A DNA stretch of 64,000 nucleotides from RH-AL1 sp965249685 (GCA_965249685.1 CBDFMN010000003.1:1-64000), one strand, 5' to 3'. Counted from the first letter of the stretch, positions 8,456-16,774 are shown. Notes: generated by a model from the sequence alone, not told the origin. Program-made: numbers and translations.

Positions 8456-8503
8456 TCACGTAGGCTGCGGCTCACGTAGGCTGCCGATCACGTGGGCTGC
8501 GGC
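8456..8503. repeat. Three 16-bp tandem repeats upstream of urtA
   Basis: Units of the form tcacgtaggctgcggc start at 8456, 8472 and 8488, exactly 16 bp apart, with 2-4 differences between copies. A further ACGTAGG occurs at 8448 out of register. Each unit holds CACGTAGG or CACGTGGG. The block is 93-140 bp upstream of the urtA start, in the gap that separates it from amiE, and may be an operator array for a regulator of amide/urea uptake. Confidence 0.7.
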
Positions 8504-8563
8504 GCGTTTTTCGATGGTTTGGTTTGCTATCGACGTGTCTGCTTAGCAACGATGCAAATCAGG

Positions 8564-8594
8564 CGCGATAAGAGGCACAAAGCCTCTTATCGCG
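8564..8594 (-). terminator. Perfect 13-bp hairpin downstream of amiE
   Basis: Arms 8564-8576 and 8582-8594 (cgcgataagaggc and its complement) are perfectly paired around a 5-nt loop acaaa. The structure lies 57 bp after the amiE stop codon and before the urtA promoter region. There is no long T run, so it may act with Rho or as an RNA 3'-end stabiliser. It separates amiE from the urt-fmd transcript. Confidence 0.6.
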
Positions 8595-8650
8595 TCGCGG
8601 CTATTGCAACCGGCCGTTGCCACCGGCCGCGGCGTGGACGCGCCGAGCGA

Positions 8651-9766
8651 TCAGCGCGACGCGACCTTGCCGCGCGACGATCCCGTCTTCGCGGCCGTCT
8701 TCTTCGCGCGGGCCTCGTCGAGCTTGACCGGAGCCTCGCCCTGGCCGACGAGCGGGATGCCTTCCACCGGGCATTCGTCCGTTCCCAGCGTGCTGCGCGT
8801 AATGGCGCGCACCGCGTCGCGGGTGGCGTCGGGGTCGGCGACCCAGTTGCGGTAGAACTCGTAGGGGCACTCGGAGAGGCCGTGCCGCTCCTCCTTCGAG
8901 TTGACCATGCCGGTGTAGCCGCGATGGAGCAGCTTGAAGAGGTGGTTTTCCGACTGCTGGTGCTTGCGTGCGTCGCGGATGAGGAACTTGGAGAGGCCGG
9001 CGTACTGGATGCCCATCTCTTCCGTCCCGCACTCGCCGAGCGTGCGGCCGTCGAAGCCGATGAGGGAGGAATGGCCGAAGTAGGTGTAGACGCCGTCGAA
9101 GCCCGAAGCGTTGGCCACCGCCACGTAGCAATTGTTGGCGAAGGCCATCGCTTTCGACATCAGGATCTGCTGCTCCTTGGCCGGGTACATGTAGCCCTGG
9201 CAGCGGATCACGAGTTCGGCGCCGCGCATTGCGCAATCGCGCCAGATCTCGGGGTAATTGCCGTCGTCGCAGATGATGAGGCTGATCTTGAGGCCCTTGG
9301 GGCCATCGCTCACGTAGGTCTTGTCGCCGGGGTACCAGCCCTCGATCGGCGTCCAGGGCATGATCTTGCGGTACTTCTGCACGATCTCGCCCTGGTCGTT
9401 CATCAGGATGAGCGTGTTGTAGGGCGCCTTGCGCGGGTGCTCCTCGTGGCGCTCGCCCGTCAGCGAGAACACGCCCCAGACCTTGGCCTGGCGGCAGGCG
9501 GCGGCGAAGATCTCCGTCTCGTCGCCGGGGATGGTGGCGGCCGTCTCGTACATCTCGCCGGCGTCGTACATGATGCCGTGCGTCGAGTATTCCGGGAAGA
9601 TCACGAGGTCCATGCCGGGCAGGCCCGACTTCATGCCGATGACCATGTCGGCGATCTTCTTGGCGTTGGCCAGAACCTCGGCCTTGGTGTGGAGACGCGG
9701 CATCTTGTAGTTGACGACAGCGACGCCGACGCTGTCGTTGCTGCTTGAGATATCACCGTGCATCAT
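8651..9766 (-). CDS. amiE: Aliphatic amidase AmiE
   Basis: Nitrilase-superfamily amidase that hydrolyses short aliphatic amides to acid plus ammonium in the cytoplasm. The N-terminus MMHGDISSSNDSVGVAVVNY is that of classical AmiE. The catalytic triad Glu59 (FPEYS), Lys134 (KYRKI) and Cys166 (IICDDGNYPE) falls at the same numbers as in the Pseudomonas enzyme, which also supports the first ATG as start. At 371 aa it is about 25 residues longer than usual because of a C-terminal tail rich in Lys, Ala and Arg. GAGGGAGA upstream is a good ribosome-binding site. It is upstream of urtA on the same strand but separated by a hairpin and a repeat array. Confidence 0.95.
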   Translation of the reverse strand: MMHGDISSSNDSVGVAVVNYKMPRLHTKAEVLANAKKIADMVIGMKSGLPGMDLVIFPEYSTHGIMYDAGEMYETAATIPGDETEIFAAACRQAKVWGVFSLTGERHEEHPRKAPYNTLILMNDQGEIVQKYRKIMPWTPIEGWYPGDKTYVSDGPKGLKISLIICDDGNYPEIWRDCAMRGAELVIRCQGYMYPAKEQQILMSKAMAFANNCYVAVANASGFDGVYTYFGHSSLIGFDGRTLGECGTEEMGIQYAGLSKFLIRDARKHQQSENHLFKLLHRGYTGMVNSKEERHGLSECPYEFYRNWVADPDATRDAVRAITRSTLGTDECPVEGIPLVGQGEAPVKLDEARAKKTAAKTGSSRGKVASR

Positions 9767-9899
9767 TTGTAGTCTCCCTCAGGCCTGGCGCGGCGCGCGG
9801 ACATCGACGCATCGCACGGCTTGCAAGGAGGACACCAAGTCAGCGAAGGCGGCTTGGGCGCGAGCGCGGCGGGACACGACCGGTCGCCCCCTGCCGTCC

Positions 9900-10355
9900 T
9901 CAATCGTAGGATCGGCCGAACAGGCCGCGGTCCTCGTCCGGGTCCCCCGCCGGGCCGTAGTAGCCGGCGAAGAACGGGGTGCCGTAACCGTCCACCGGGT
10001 TGAAGACCGAATGGCCATGGCGCCCGCGCCCGTACTCCCCGTAGACGCCGTTGAAGCTGGTGTAGGCGTCAATGGCGGCCGCCTCGCGCACCGCGTTGCC
10101 GGGCCGTCGCCCGAAGCGGCCGCCGACCCGGAACTCCGCCGGAAGCGGATAGAAGCCGAGCCCGCTCTCGCGATCGCCGACCAGGGCGGCGAGCCGGCCG
10201 CGCTGCGGCCTGTGCGCGGCTGCCTCCGCCCGCCCCGCGTAACCGAGCTGGAAATGCCGCGCTTTCGTTCGCGCCGCGGCCGTGGCTGGCGCGAGGAGCG
10301 AGGCGGCGGCGAGGGCCAGCATCGGTGCTGCGAAGACTCGGGCGAGGGGCGGCAT
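9900..10355 (-). CDS. Hypothetical exported protein
   Basis: Not recognised. From ATG 10355 the protein is 151 aa. MPPLARVFAAPMLALAAASLLAPATAAA is read as a signal peptide with an Ala-rich cleavage region. The mature part is rich in Gly, Arg, Tyr and Phe (YGEYGRGRHGHS, FFAGYYGPAGD) without cysteines, which suggests a disordered or surface-associated protein. The frame extends upstream, but those residues would spoil the signal peptide. It is 133 bp upstream of amiE on the same strand; no functional link is evident. Confidence 0.5.
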   Translation of the reverse strand: MPPLARVFAAPMLALAAASLLAPATAAARTKARHFQLGYAGRAEAAAHRPQRGRLAALVGDRESGLGFYPLPAEFRVGGRFGRRPGNAVREAAAIDAYTSFNGVYGEYGRGRHGHSVFNPVDGYGTPFFAGYYGPAGDPDEDRGLFGRSYD

Positions 10356-10578
10356 GGGCGGTCTCTTTCGCTGTGGGCTAGCCCGAACAACGGGCCCGCT
10401 TCGCCGCCGGTTCCAGGACCCTGCGAACGGGCCGAGGGACGGGGCCAAGGGTCGCCGCCCATTTGTGGGTTAACAAAGCGTGACGTCACAAAATATTGGA
10501 ACGAAACATGTTACGGCGTGGACCGGCGGCGCGCTTATGGCATTGTGTCGATGCAAGCGTCTAACTCGAGTAGCCATC

Positions 10579-10758
10579 ATGCGATGGATTGCGTGGAACC
10601 TCGTCGGCGGTATCCTCTGGCTGACGGGACTAGCCTGTGCCAAGGGCATGGGCGTCATCGGCGCCGTTTTCGATGGGCATCGGGCGGCGATGGGCTTCGG
10701 GTTGGGGCTGGCGGGCCTCCTCCTCCTCATGTGGGTCAACCTGCTCGACGCGTCCTAG
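10579..10758 (+). CDS. Small two-helix membrane protein, hypothetical
   Basis: About 59 aa from ATG 10579 (MRWIAWNLVGGIL). It has two hydrophobic stretches, one at the N-terminus and GLGLAGLLLLMWVNLL at the C-terminus, separated by a short polar loop. The product is probably an inner-membrane protein of unknown role. An in-frame ATG at 10537 would add 14 mostly basic residues. Neither start has a strong Shine-Dalgarno sequence. Downstream, 101 bp away, is the oxygenase gene on the same strand. Confidence 0.4.
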   Translation: MRWIAWNLVGGILWLTGLACAKGMGVIGAVFDGHRAAMGFGLGLAGLLLLMWVNLLDAS

Positions 10759-10859
10759 CGGAGGCGGTAGAATCCGCGGCGGGCGATGCGCTTGACTACG
10801 GCGGTCGAACGCCGTCTCAAGGCGCGGCGCCTAGGGCGCTTCGCAGGAGGTCGAGGATC

Positions 10860-11588
10860 GTGGGAGAGACATCGGGCCTGCTCGAGCCCGTCAGGCAGTC
10901 GGTGGCGGCGAGCGGCTTCGCCTTCCTGCACGCGCCGGAGACGGCCGAGCTGTTGTCTCTGCAGGCAGATCAGGTTCGCGACTTCGCCGCGAGCTGGGGT
11001 GACCTCGTGGAAGACCGTTACATGGCCGACGGCGGCCGCTATCGGCGGCGCCGGCACGCGACCTTCGACGTCTCGTCCCATGGCATCGGGCGCCGGCCGC
11101 ACCAGCCGCATTACCAAGGCACGGATTTCAACCCGCTGAACGGCGGCGTCGAGCGTTGGTTCGAGCCGATGCACGAGGCGGCGGCGACCCATCCGGCGAT
11201 GCAGGCCGTGCTTTCCACGTGCTGCACCCTGTTCGACGCCCTGACGCCGGCGGAGCGAAGGCCGGCGGCGTGGTTCACGGAGGTGCATCAGTTCCGCATC
11301 GAGGCCAGCGCCACGGGCGCGGGGCAGCCGACGCCGGAGGGCGCGCACCGCGATGGCGTCGATTGGGTGCTGGTGATGCTGCTGGCTCGCGAGAACATCG
11401 CGAGCGGCGTCACCACCGTCAGCGACCTCGACCGCCGACCGCTCGGTTCGTTCACTCTCACGCACCCGCTCGACGCCGCGATCGTCGACGATGCGCGGGT
11501 CTTTCACGGCGTGACCGCGGTGACGCCGCTGGACCCGAGCCGCCCCGCCTTTCGTGACGTGCTCGTCGCCACGTTCCGCCGGCCCTGA
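10860..11588 (+). CDS. 2-oxoglutarate/Fe(II)-dependent dioxygenase family protein (2OG-Fe_Oxy_2 type)
   Basis: 242 aa from GTG 10860, which has a textbook AGGAGG at 10845-10850 nine bases upstream; this decides the start inside a much longer open frame. Family blocks are HYQGTDFNPLNGGVERWFEPM near residue 80, PEGAHRDGVDWV (the first two metal ligands His and Asp in HRD) and the distal DARVFHGVTAV His. Members act on free amino acids (isoleucine dioxygenase-like) or are linked to biofilm formation; the substrate here cannot be read from sequence. The protein is probably cytosolic, with no signal peptide. It stands alone between small orphan genes. Confidence 0.75.
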   Translation: MGETSGLLEPVRQSVAASGFAFLHAPETAELLSLQADQVRDFAASWGDLVEDRYMADGGRYRRRRHATFDVSSHGIGRRPHQPHYQGTDFNPLNGGVERWFEPMHEAAATHPAMQAVLSTCCTLFDALTPAERRPAAWFTEVHQFRIEASATGAGQPTPEGAHRDGVDWVLVMLLARENIASGVTTVSDLDRRPLGSFTLTHPLDAAIVDDARVFHGVTAVTPLDPSRPAFRDVLVATFRRP

Positions 11589-11719
11589 GGCGGTCCTCGC
11601 GCCACGCCGGCCGCAGGGCGGACCCCGCTCTCGAACCGCGTTGATTTCGCGGCCGAGGCGAGGCACAAACAGGGGCGCACGCGGACGACCACAAGTCCGC
11701 GGCACGAGGAGGACGTGAC

Positions 11720-11938
11720 GTGAGCAAATTCGACCGACCGCGCCTGATCATCGAATACTGCCTGAAGCCGCTCGACCTCGACGCGCAATCCGAGCCCTAC
11801 AAGGAGACGTTCCGCCGCCTGGAGCACGTCATCAAGACGTTTCAACTGGCGGCCGGCCGCGACAAAGGCCCGGTCACGGTCGATTTCTCCGACATGCGAA
11901 CCCTGACGATCAACGAGACGGCGCACGGCCACGACTGA
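11720..11938 (+). CDS. Small conserved-looking hypothetical protein, 72 aa
   Basis: GTG start at 11720 preceded by GAGGAGGAC, a strong ribosome-binding site. The protein is soluble, acidic-to-neutral, with RLIIEYCLKPLDLDAQSEPYKETFRRLEHVIKTF reading as a strand plus an amphipathic helix and DFSDMRTLTINE following. I do not recognise the family. Codon use matches neighbouring genes, which supports it being real. It lies 131 bp after the oxygenase gene and 112 bp before tRNA-Arg. Confidence 0.55.
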   Translation: MSKFDRPRLIIEYCLKPLDLDAQSEPYKETFRRLEHVIKTFQLAAGRDKGPVTVDFSDMRTLTINETAHGHD

Positions 11939-12050
11939 GCCGTTTGGGGCGGGGGCAGGGCAGCGGAAAGCGCGTGGCGGTCCCCTTGCCCGCGCCGGGG
12001 CGCGGATGCATCTTTCCAAAGCCCGTCCGGTCGCCTAGGATCGAAGCGCA

Positions 12051-12127
12051 GCGCCTCTAGCTCAGCTGGATAGAGTATCGGGCTTCGAACCCGAGGGTCG
12101 TAGGTTCGAATCCTACGGGGCGCGCCA
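12051..12127 (+). tRNA. tRNA-Arg (anticodon UCG)
   Basis: Complete cloverleaf of 77 nt. The acceptor stem gcgcctc (12051-12057) pairs with ggggcgc (12117-12123), with one T-G wobble, followed by discriminator G and an encoded CCA at 12125-12127. The anticodon stem tcggg/cccga holds the loop cttcgaa with anticodon TCG at 12085-12087, decoding CGA. The T arm gtagg-ttcgaat-cctac is intact. The gene is immediately followed by the remnants of a toxin locus, as expected of a tRNA used as an integration site. Confidence 0.97.
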
Positions 12128-12587
12128 TCCAGACCAGTTGGAACAAGACAGCAGACCCGAAGCGTCTGTCGCCCTCGCCTGACGTGCAGACGGTGGCGGC
12201 GATGCGGAAGCGCTACGATGCCGGGTACGGCGCCAAGCTGTTTCACGCCTCGGCGCAGTTTGGTCAGGCTGGCGCTTCCGCTATGCCGGCGACCTCGTCG
12301 ACGGCGACATGAAGCCGGGTGACTTCGCCGATGCCAAGGGCGAGGAGTTTGCGCACCTCCTGGCCATACCGGGCGTTCGCGAAGGCGTGATGAGACAGCT
12401 CATCGATCAGGCGACGCGGCACGCGCGGGCGGCAAGGGCGCTAGGAGCGGGCTTGAAGATCTACTTCGCCGAACAGGACGCGGCCGATAAGGTTCGTGAT
12501 CGCTTCCAACAAATCGAGGAGCTTCGGGACGTCGTCATTGGATTCCTGCCGTCGAGCAGGCCGAAGCCAAAGGGAAGGGCGCGATGA
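12128..12587 (+). pseudogene. C-terminal relic of a polymorphic toxin (Tox-REase-5-like), frameshifted
   Basis: The reading starts directly at the tRNA 3' end with no start codon. Frame one gives SPSPDVQTVAAMRKRYDAGYGAKL until about 12240. The reading then has to shift frame near 12240-12270 to continue as WRFRYAGDLVDGDMKPGDFA, then DAKGEEFAHLLAIPGVREG, then KIYFAEQDAADKVRDRF. The DAKGEE block followed by a Q-rich helix and IYF strand resembles the restriction-endonuclease-fold toxin 5 pattern. N-terminal delivery domains are missing. The stop overlaps the next gene by 4 bp (ATGA), the coupling expected for toxin-immunity pairs. An ATG at 12309 could still give a 92-aa fragment. The family call is by eye. 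Confidence 0.6.
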
Positions 12588-13333
12588 TTGATCAGAGAGA
12601 CATCCACCCTGTGTGCGCCTACTGGGGGCGGCGGGCCAAGACCGCCGAGGCGCTTGCGGCGCGTTGGATCGCCTTGATCGCGCGGCTGCAGGCCGTAGAC
12701 CCAGCTTTCGCACGCTGGACGCACTGGGAGGACGGCCCTGGTTTCATCCCGTTCGACCCTGCGCTTCCCACGCAGGTCGCCCGCGTGGTGAACGGCACCG
12801 AGCGGAACTCCGCGGGTCAGCTGGTGCCGGAGGCGGGTTCCCGGCTATGGAACACCACCGATCCATGCCCGCGCCCAAGAAGCTTCGCGGTCTGGATGAG
12901 CGCCGGCAACGATCACGAGTATGCAGACAGCAATTCCGTGAGGTTCAACACGGACCTTGACGTCGTGCCTGACCCCTCGTTGACCACCTTTCGGGTCTTC
13001 CGCGGCGTGCGGCTGGCGTTGGCGGAGACGTTCGCCGCCACGCAGGCGCTCGCCTGGCCTTCGGACCTCGACGCGCTCTGGGACGATGACCACCGCATCG
13101 CCAGGAAGCTCGATCTCGCCTGGATCAGCTACGTCGGGCCTCGTTTCGCGTACCTGGTAACGCCGCCGCCGAACGCGATCGTGGAACGCCGTCCAGACGG
13201 CGGCCTGCTGATGGCCGCTACGGCCGAGACTTTCTCCACCGCCAATCCCGCTCACGTCGCGGCCGCCCGCGCGATCAAGATCGCGCTGGAGCCGTTCAAC
13301 GCGGTGCCTTGGACATCCGAAACTGGCAAGTGA
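12584..13333 (+). CDS. Immunity protein of Imm52 type
   Basis: 249 aa, cytosolic, no signal peptide. It starts with HPVCAYWGRRAKTAEALAARW and continues with DPAFARWTHWEDGPGF, a pattern I associate with the Imm52 family, which neighbours REase-fold toxins. Other conserved-looking parts are AVWMSAGNDHEY and ISYVGPRFAYLVTPP. Its likely role is to bind and neutralise the toxin encoded by the preceding frame. That toxin frame is broken here, so the gene is probably an orphan immunity determinant that could still protect against toxins from competitors. ATG overlaps the toxin stop. Confidence 0.65.
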   Translation: MIDQRDIHPVCAYWGRRAKTAEALAARWIALIARLQAVDPAFARWTHWEDGPGFIPFDPALPTQVARVVNGTERNSAGQLVPEAGSRLWNTTDPCPRPRSFAVWMSAGNDHEYADSNSVRFNTDLDVVPDPSLTTFRVFRGVRLALAETFAATQALAWPSDLDALWDDDHRIARKLDLAWISYVGPRFAYLVTPPPNAIVERRPDGGLLMAATAETFSTANPAHVAAARAIKIALEPFNAVPWTSETGK

Positions 13334-13336
13334 AAG

Positions 13337-14312
13337 AAGCTGCAATGGCATAGGAGTTCGTAATTCTGTTCGGACTGGCGCGCCGAGCTCGACCACGGTC
13401 GGATCGACCGGCCGGCGCGCGGAGGGTTCCTCGCTTGCTGCTGCGCCCCGGGGACCCGCTCCTCGGTCCGCGTATCCCTCACATCGCCGCGTAAGACGCA
13501 CGGATTCCACGCGTCCGCGATCTCGAGACTAAGCGTCGTACCACGCTCCGTCGTCGAGCCTCGACCCGACGGAGGCCTGGTCCCGGCGCCACCGATGCGC
13601 CGTTCCCGATGGCCGCTCCACAACGAATCGCCACCGCCCGCGCCATAGACGCGGCCTGTATCTTTTTAAGAGGCTCGCCTTTCCGATCGGCGATCGCGTA
13701 TCGACGGCGAACCCTGCCGACCGGGCGCGATGGGAAGACGGAACCAACACGGTATTGATGGCGGATCGCGGCGGCGACGGCCTGACGTGCCATCCCAAAC
13801 TATTTCGCTGTCGTAGGATCCGGCTCGGAGAGGGATCGGGCTGCTTTGATCGACGCGTCGGGCGCGGCGATGTCCCTGGTCCGTAATCCCTGGCCGGTCC
13901 GGTCTCGCCTGCCGGGCGATCCGTCTCGACGGGTCGGTGGCGGTGCGAGCTTGGATCGAAGCCAGACGCTTCAGGTCAGGCGCCGCGCCTGCAACTCGAG
14001 GCGACGGTGGATCTCCAACGACCACAGCCGACGCGAAAGCCCGCCCATCGTCGGGTCGCCGGAAGACGGGGCGGCGCTCGGACGTGGGGTGGGGGCGGGT
14101 GCCGTCATCATGTCCCGCGCGTGGCGGGAGGAATCCTCGGGACGGGGAACGACGCTGACTTGCGAACTCTGCACGGGGGAACTCCAACGCGTCACCTACC
14201 CCTAGATCGTCGCTGTTGCCTCGTCGTTAAATGCCACCGCCTGCGACCGGAAAGCTTTCGCCAGAGTTAACGGTTCACCGTTCACGCACGGCCGCCCGCG
14301 CGACCTCCCAGC
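13337..14312. other. Gene-free stretch of about 975 bp
   Basis: Short open frames occur on both strands (for example 13846-14205 and 13666-14187) but they are Arg/Pro/Ser-rich, overlap each other and show no recognisable domain or ribosome-binding site. AT content is locally higher around 13660-13680 and 14215-14280. A weak 5-bp hairpin at 14269-14282 follows the end of the reductase gene on the minus strand. No copy of the tRNA-Arg 3' end that would mark a right attachment site is visible. This is probably decayed accessory DNA. Confidence 0.55.
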
Positions 14313-16493
14313 CTAATTGGTCGCCGTGGTGCGCTTGCCGGATGCCTTGTCCAAGGCGGCGGTGACCTCGGCGGCCGAGAGAAGTTCCGGCAGGACGAGG
14401 CCACCCGGCGCGCCGGGGCCGTAGACGGCGTTGAAGGGGATGCCGTAGCGGCCATATCCGGCGAGGTAGGCGGCGATGGCGGCGTCGGGCCGCGTCCAAT
14501 CGGCCTGCATGGCGACGGTCTGCGCGTTGAGGCGCGCCGCCATGGCCGGGTCCGACAGCACCAGCCGCCTGTTCGCCTGACACGTGAGGCACCAGTCCGC
14601 CGTCACATCGACGAAGACGGTCTTTCCTTGCGACACGAGGCTGCGGATGCCGTTGCGGTCAAAACCTTGCCAGGCGACCGCGTCCTTGAACCGACGTGCA
14701 CCGCCCGTCCCGGGTGCCGCGATCAGCCCCGTGCCGCCGACGGCGAGCAGGGCGAGCAACGCGACCGTCGCGGAGGCGGCGCGACGGTCGCGCGGCACCA
14801 GGCTCCGCCGCCACGCGAGCAAGGCCGCCATCGCGACCAGGATGGCCGCGACGAGGCCCGCGTCGACGGGGCTCGACTGCCGCGCGAGGATGGCCACGAG
14901 CCACGCGGCGGTCACGACGAGCGGCACGGCCATGGCCTGCTTGACCCAGACCATCCAGCGGCCGGGCCGTGGCAGGCGGGTCGCGACGCGCGGGAAGGCC
15001 GCCACGACGAGATAGGGCAGCGCGAGGCCGAGGCCCAAGGCGGAGAAGATCGCCAGCATCTGCCCCGCATCGCCCGCCAGCGCGAAGCCGACGGCGGTCC
15101 CGAGGAAGGGGGCGGAGCAGGGCGTGGCGAGGAGGGTGGCGAAGGCGCCGGTCGCGAAATGGCCGAGCAGGGTCTCGTCCGGCCCGTGACGCCGACTGGC
15201 GCCCGCGTTGACGAATTGGGGCACAGGGATCTCGAACAGGCCCCAGAGGTGGCCGGCGAAGAGCGTCACCAGGACGGCCATGCCGGCGATGAAGGGCGGG
15301 CTCTGGAATTGGATGCCCCAGCCGATCGTGTGCCCCGCCGCTTTCAAGGCGATCAGCGCGGCCGCGATGAGGAGGAACGAGGCGACGATGCCGGCTGCCG
15401 TCGCGAGGAAGCCGGCCCGCACCGCCGCCGAATTCCGGCCGCCCTGGCTGACGACGCCGACGAACTTGATCCCGAGTACGGGGAGCACGCAGGGCATGAG
15501 GTTGAGGATGAGACCGCCGAGAAGCGCCACGCCGAGGATGGCGAGGAGGGATGGGCCAGTCGCCTCCGCCGTCGCGGCGGCACCTTGGGCGACGCTCGCG
15601 CGCTGCTCCAGGGCGCGCTCGCCATCCATCAACGTGAGGACCGCGGGCCGTCCCGCCACCCGGCCGCCGACGGGCAGAGGCTCGCCGAGCGGGACCACGA
15701 AGGTCGCGGTATGGCCGTCCGCCGAAAGGGCCACGCGCGGCAGGCCGAACGCCAGCGGCGGGTCTGTCTCGGCGATGAGGTCGGGTTGGCGGAACGCATC
15801 GCGGGCCGTGGCCGTGACCTCCAGGGCGGCCACGCCCTTGTCCGAGACGGCGCTCACGCTCGTGATGGAGAGGCCGGAGGCCGTGCTGCCCGTCGGCACC
15901 GATGCGCGGGCCCGGGCGATGACCTGCGCCTCGGGATCGGCCGAGGCCGGGCCGGCGGGCACCGCAAGGGCGAGCGTCACCTGCTTGGGGATGCAGAGAT
16001 CGGCGCAGACCAGAAGGTCGAGCTTCAGCCGAAGCTCGAGCGGCTGACCCGGCAAGGCCACGGCGACGTCCACCGGGAAGACGACCTCGTGCTTGTAGCC
16101 GAACGTCTGCAGGTCGAGCAGCGTGAGACGTTCCGGCTTGGGATAGGCGAGCGTCGCGGCCTTGAGGTTGCCGGACCCGTCCCACGACAGCGTCGGCGGC
16201 AAGCCGGCGTCGCCCGGCGCGCGCCAATAGGTCTTCCAATCACCGTCGAGCCGCACCTCGAGACCCGCCGGGACGGTCGCGAGGTCCCCCGTGCCGCCGA
16301 CGGCTGTCAGCAGCCGGGCGTGGACGGAACCGCTGTCCGCCCAGGCGCTTGCGGCGGCGCAGGCCGGCCGGCCTGTCGCGGCGAAGCCGATCCCGATCAA
16401 GGCGAGCGTCAAAAGGCCGAGCGCGACGGTACGACCGGGCCAGGCGTTCGCCCCAAGCGGTCCCGGGGGCCTGTCGGGTGGTGCGTCGTGCAT
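14313..16493 (-). CDS. Protein-disulfide reductase of DsbD/ScsB type
   Basis: 726 aa from ATG 16493, which has GGAGG just upstream. The N-terminal half is a periplasmic DsbC/DsbD-alpha-like domain with LLVCADLCIP providing a redox Cys pair. The centre is a DsbD transmembrane domain with the two hallmark cysteines in MPCVLPVLGIKF and ATPCSAPFLGTAVG. The C-terminus is a thioredoxin-like domain with active site CLTC at about residues 635-638. Electrons would flow from cytosolic thioredoxin across the membrane to periplasmic thiols. The long N-terminal domain resembles ScsB (copper-tolerance) proteins as much as classical DsbD. No Scs partners are adjacent. Confidence 0.85.
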   Translation of the reverse strand: MHDAPPDRPPGPLGANAWPGRTVALGLLTLALIGIGFAATGRPACAAASAWADSGSVHARLLTAVGGTGDLATVPAGLEVRLDGDWKTYWRAPGDAGLPPTLSWDGSGNLKAATLAYPKPERLTLLDLQTFGYKHEVVFPVDVAVALPGQPLELRLKLDLLVCADLCIPKQVTLALAVPAGPASADPEAQVIARARASVPTGSTASGLSITSVSAVSDKGVAALEVTATARDAFRQPDLIAETDPPLAFGLPRVALSADGHTATFVVPLGEPLPVGGRVAGRPAVLTLMDGERALEQRASVAQGAAATAEATGPSLLAILGVALLGGLILNLMPCVLPVLGIKFVGVVSQGGRNSAAVRAGFLATAAGIVASFLLIAAALIALKAAGHTIGWGIQFQSPPFIAGMAVLVTLFAGHLWGLFEIPVPQFVNAGASRRHGPDETLLGHFATGAFATLLATPCSAPFLGTAVGFALAGDAGQMLAIFSALGLGLALPYLVVAAFPRVATRLPRPGRWMVWVKQAMAVPLVVTAAWLVAILARQSSPVDAGLVAAILVAMAALLAWRRSLVPRDRRAASATVALLALLAVGGTGLIAAPGTGGARRFKDAVAWQGFDRNGIRSLVSQGKTVFVDVTADWCLTCQANRRLVLSDPAMAARLNAQTVAMQADWTRPDAAIAAYLAGYGRYGIPFNAVYGPGAPGGLVLPELLSAAEVTAALDKASGKRTTATN

Positions 16494-16774
16494 GCCGGAA
16501 CCTCCAGCGCTCTCAGTAGAATGCCGACAAGGCGGCGGCAAGCGGCGTCCCGGCGGCCTATCGGCCCACCGCCCGCGGCGGCGTTGCGCCGAGGCGCGGC
16601 TGCCCGGCTCGCGACCGCCGCCCGCGTCCTTCTTCGATCACGGCTTGAGTGCGCCGGCCGCGCCGCGATTTCGGCCGCGCCGCGGCGAAGCACAAAGCGA
16701 CCGCTGCTCGACCTCTAAAAAGCCCATCCCGGCGCACACCTTCCCAACAGGTCGGAGCAGACGCGAGGGAGCCC

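Noticed and set aside
8364..8560. Sigma-54 promoter upstream of urtA
   Set aside because: The best candidate near 8424-8440 has the GC element but not GG at the required ten-base spacing.
12128..14312. Right attachment site (second copy of the tRNA-Arg 3' end)
   Set aside because: Only a short ggcgcgcc match near 13377 was seen; no direct repeat of the tRNA end, so an intact island with att sites cannot be claimed.
14628..16718. 696-aa plus-strand frame opposite the DsbD/ScsB gene
   Set aside because: Low-complexity Arg/Gly/Glu/Ala composition typical of antisense of GC-rich membrane-protein genes; no motif.
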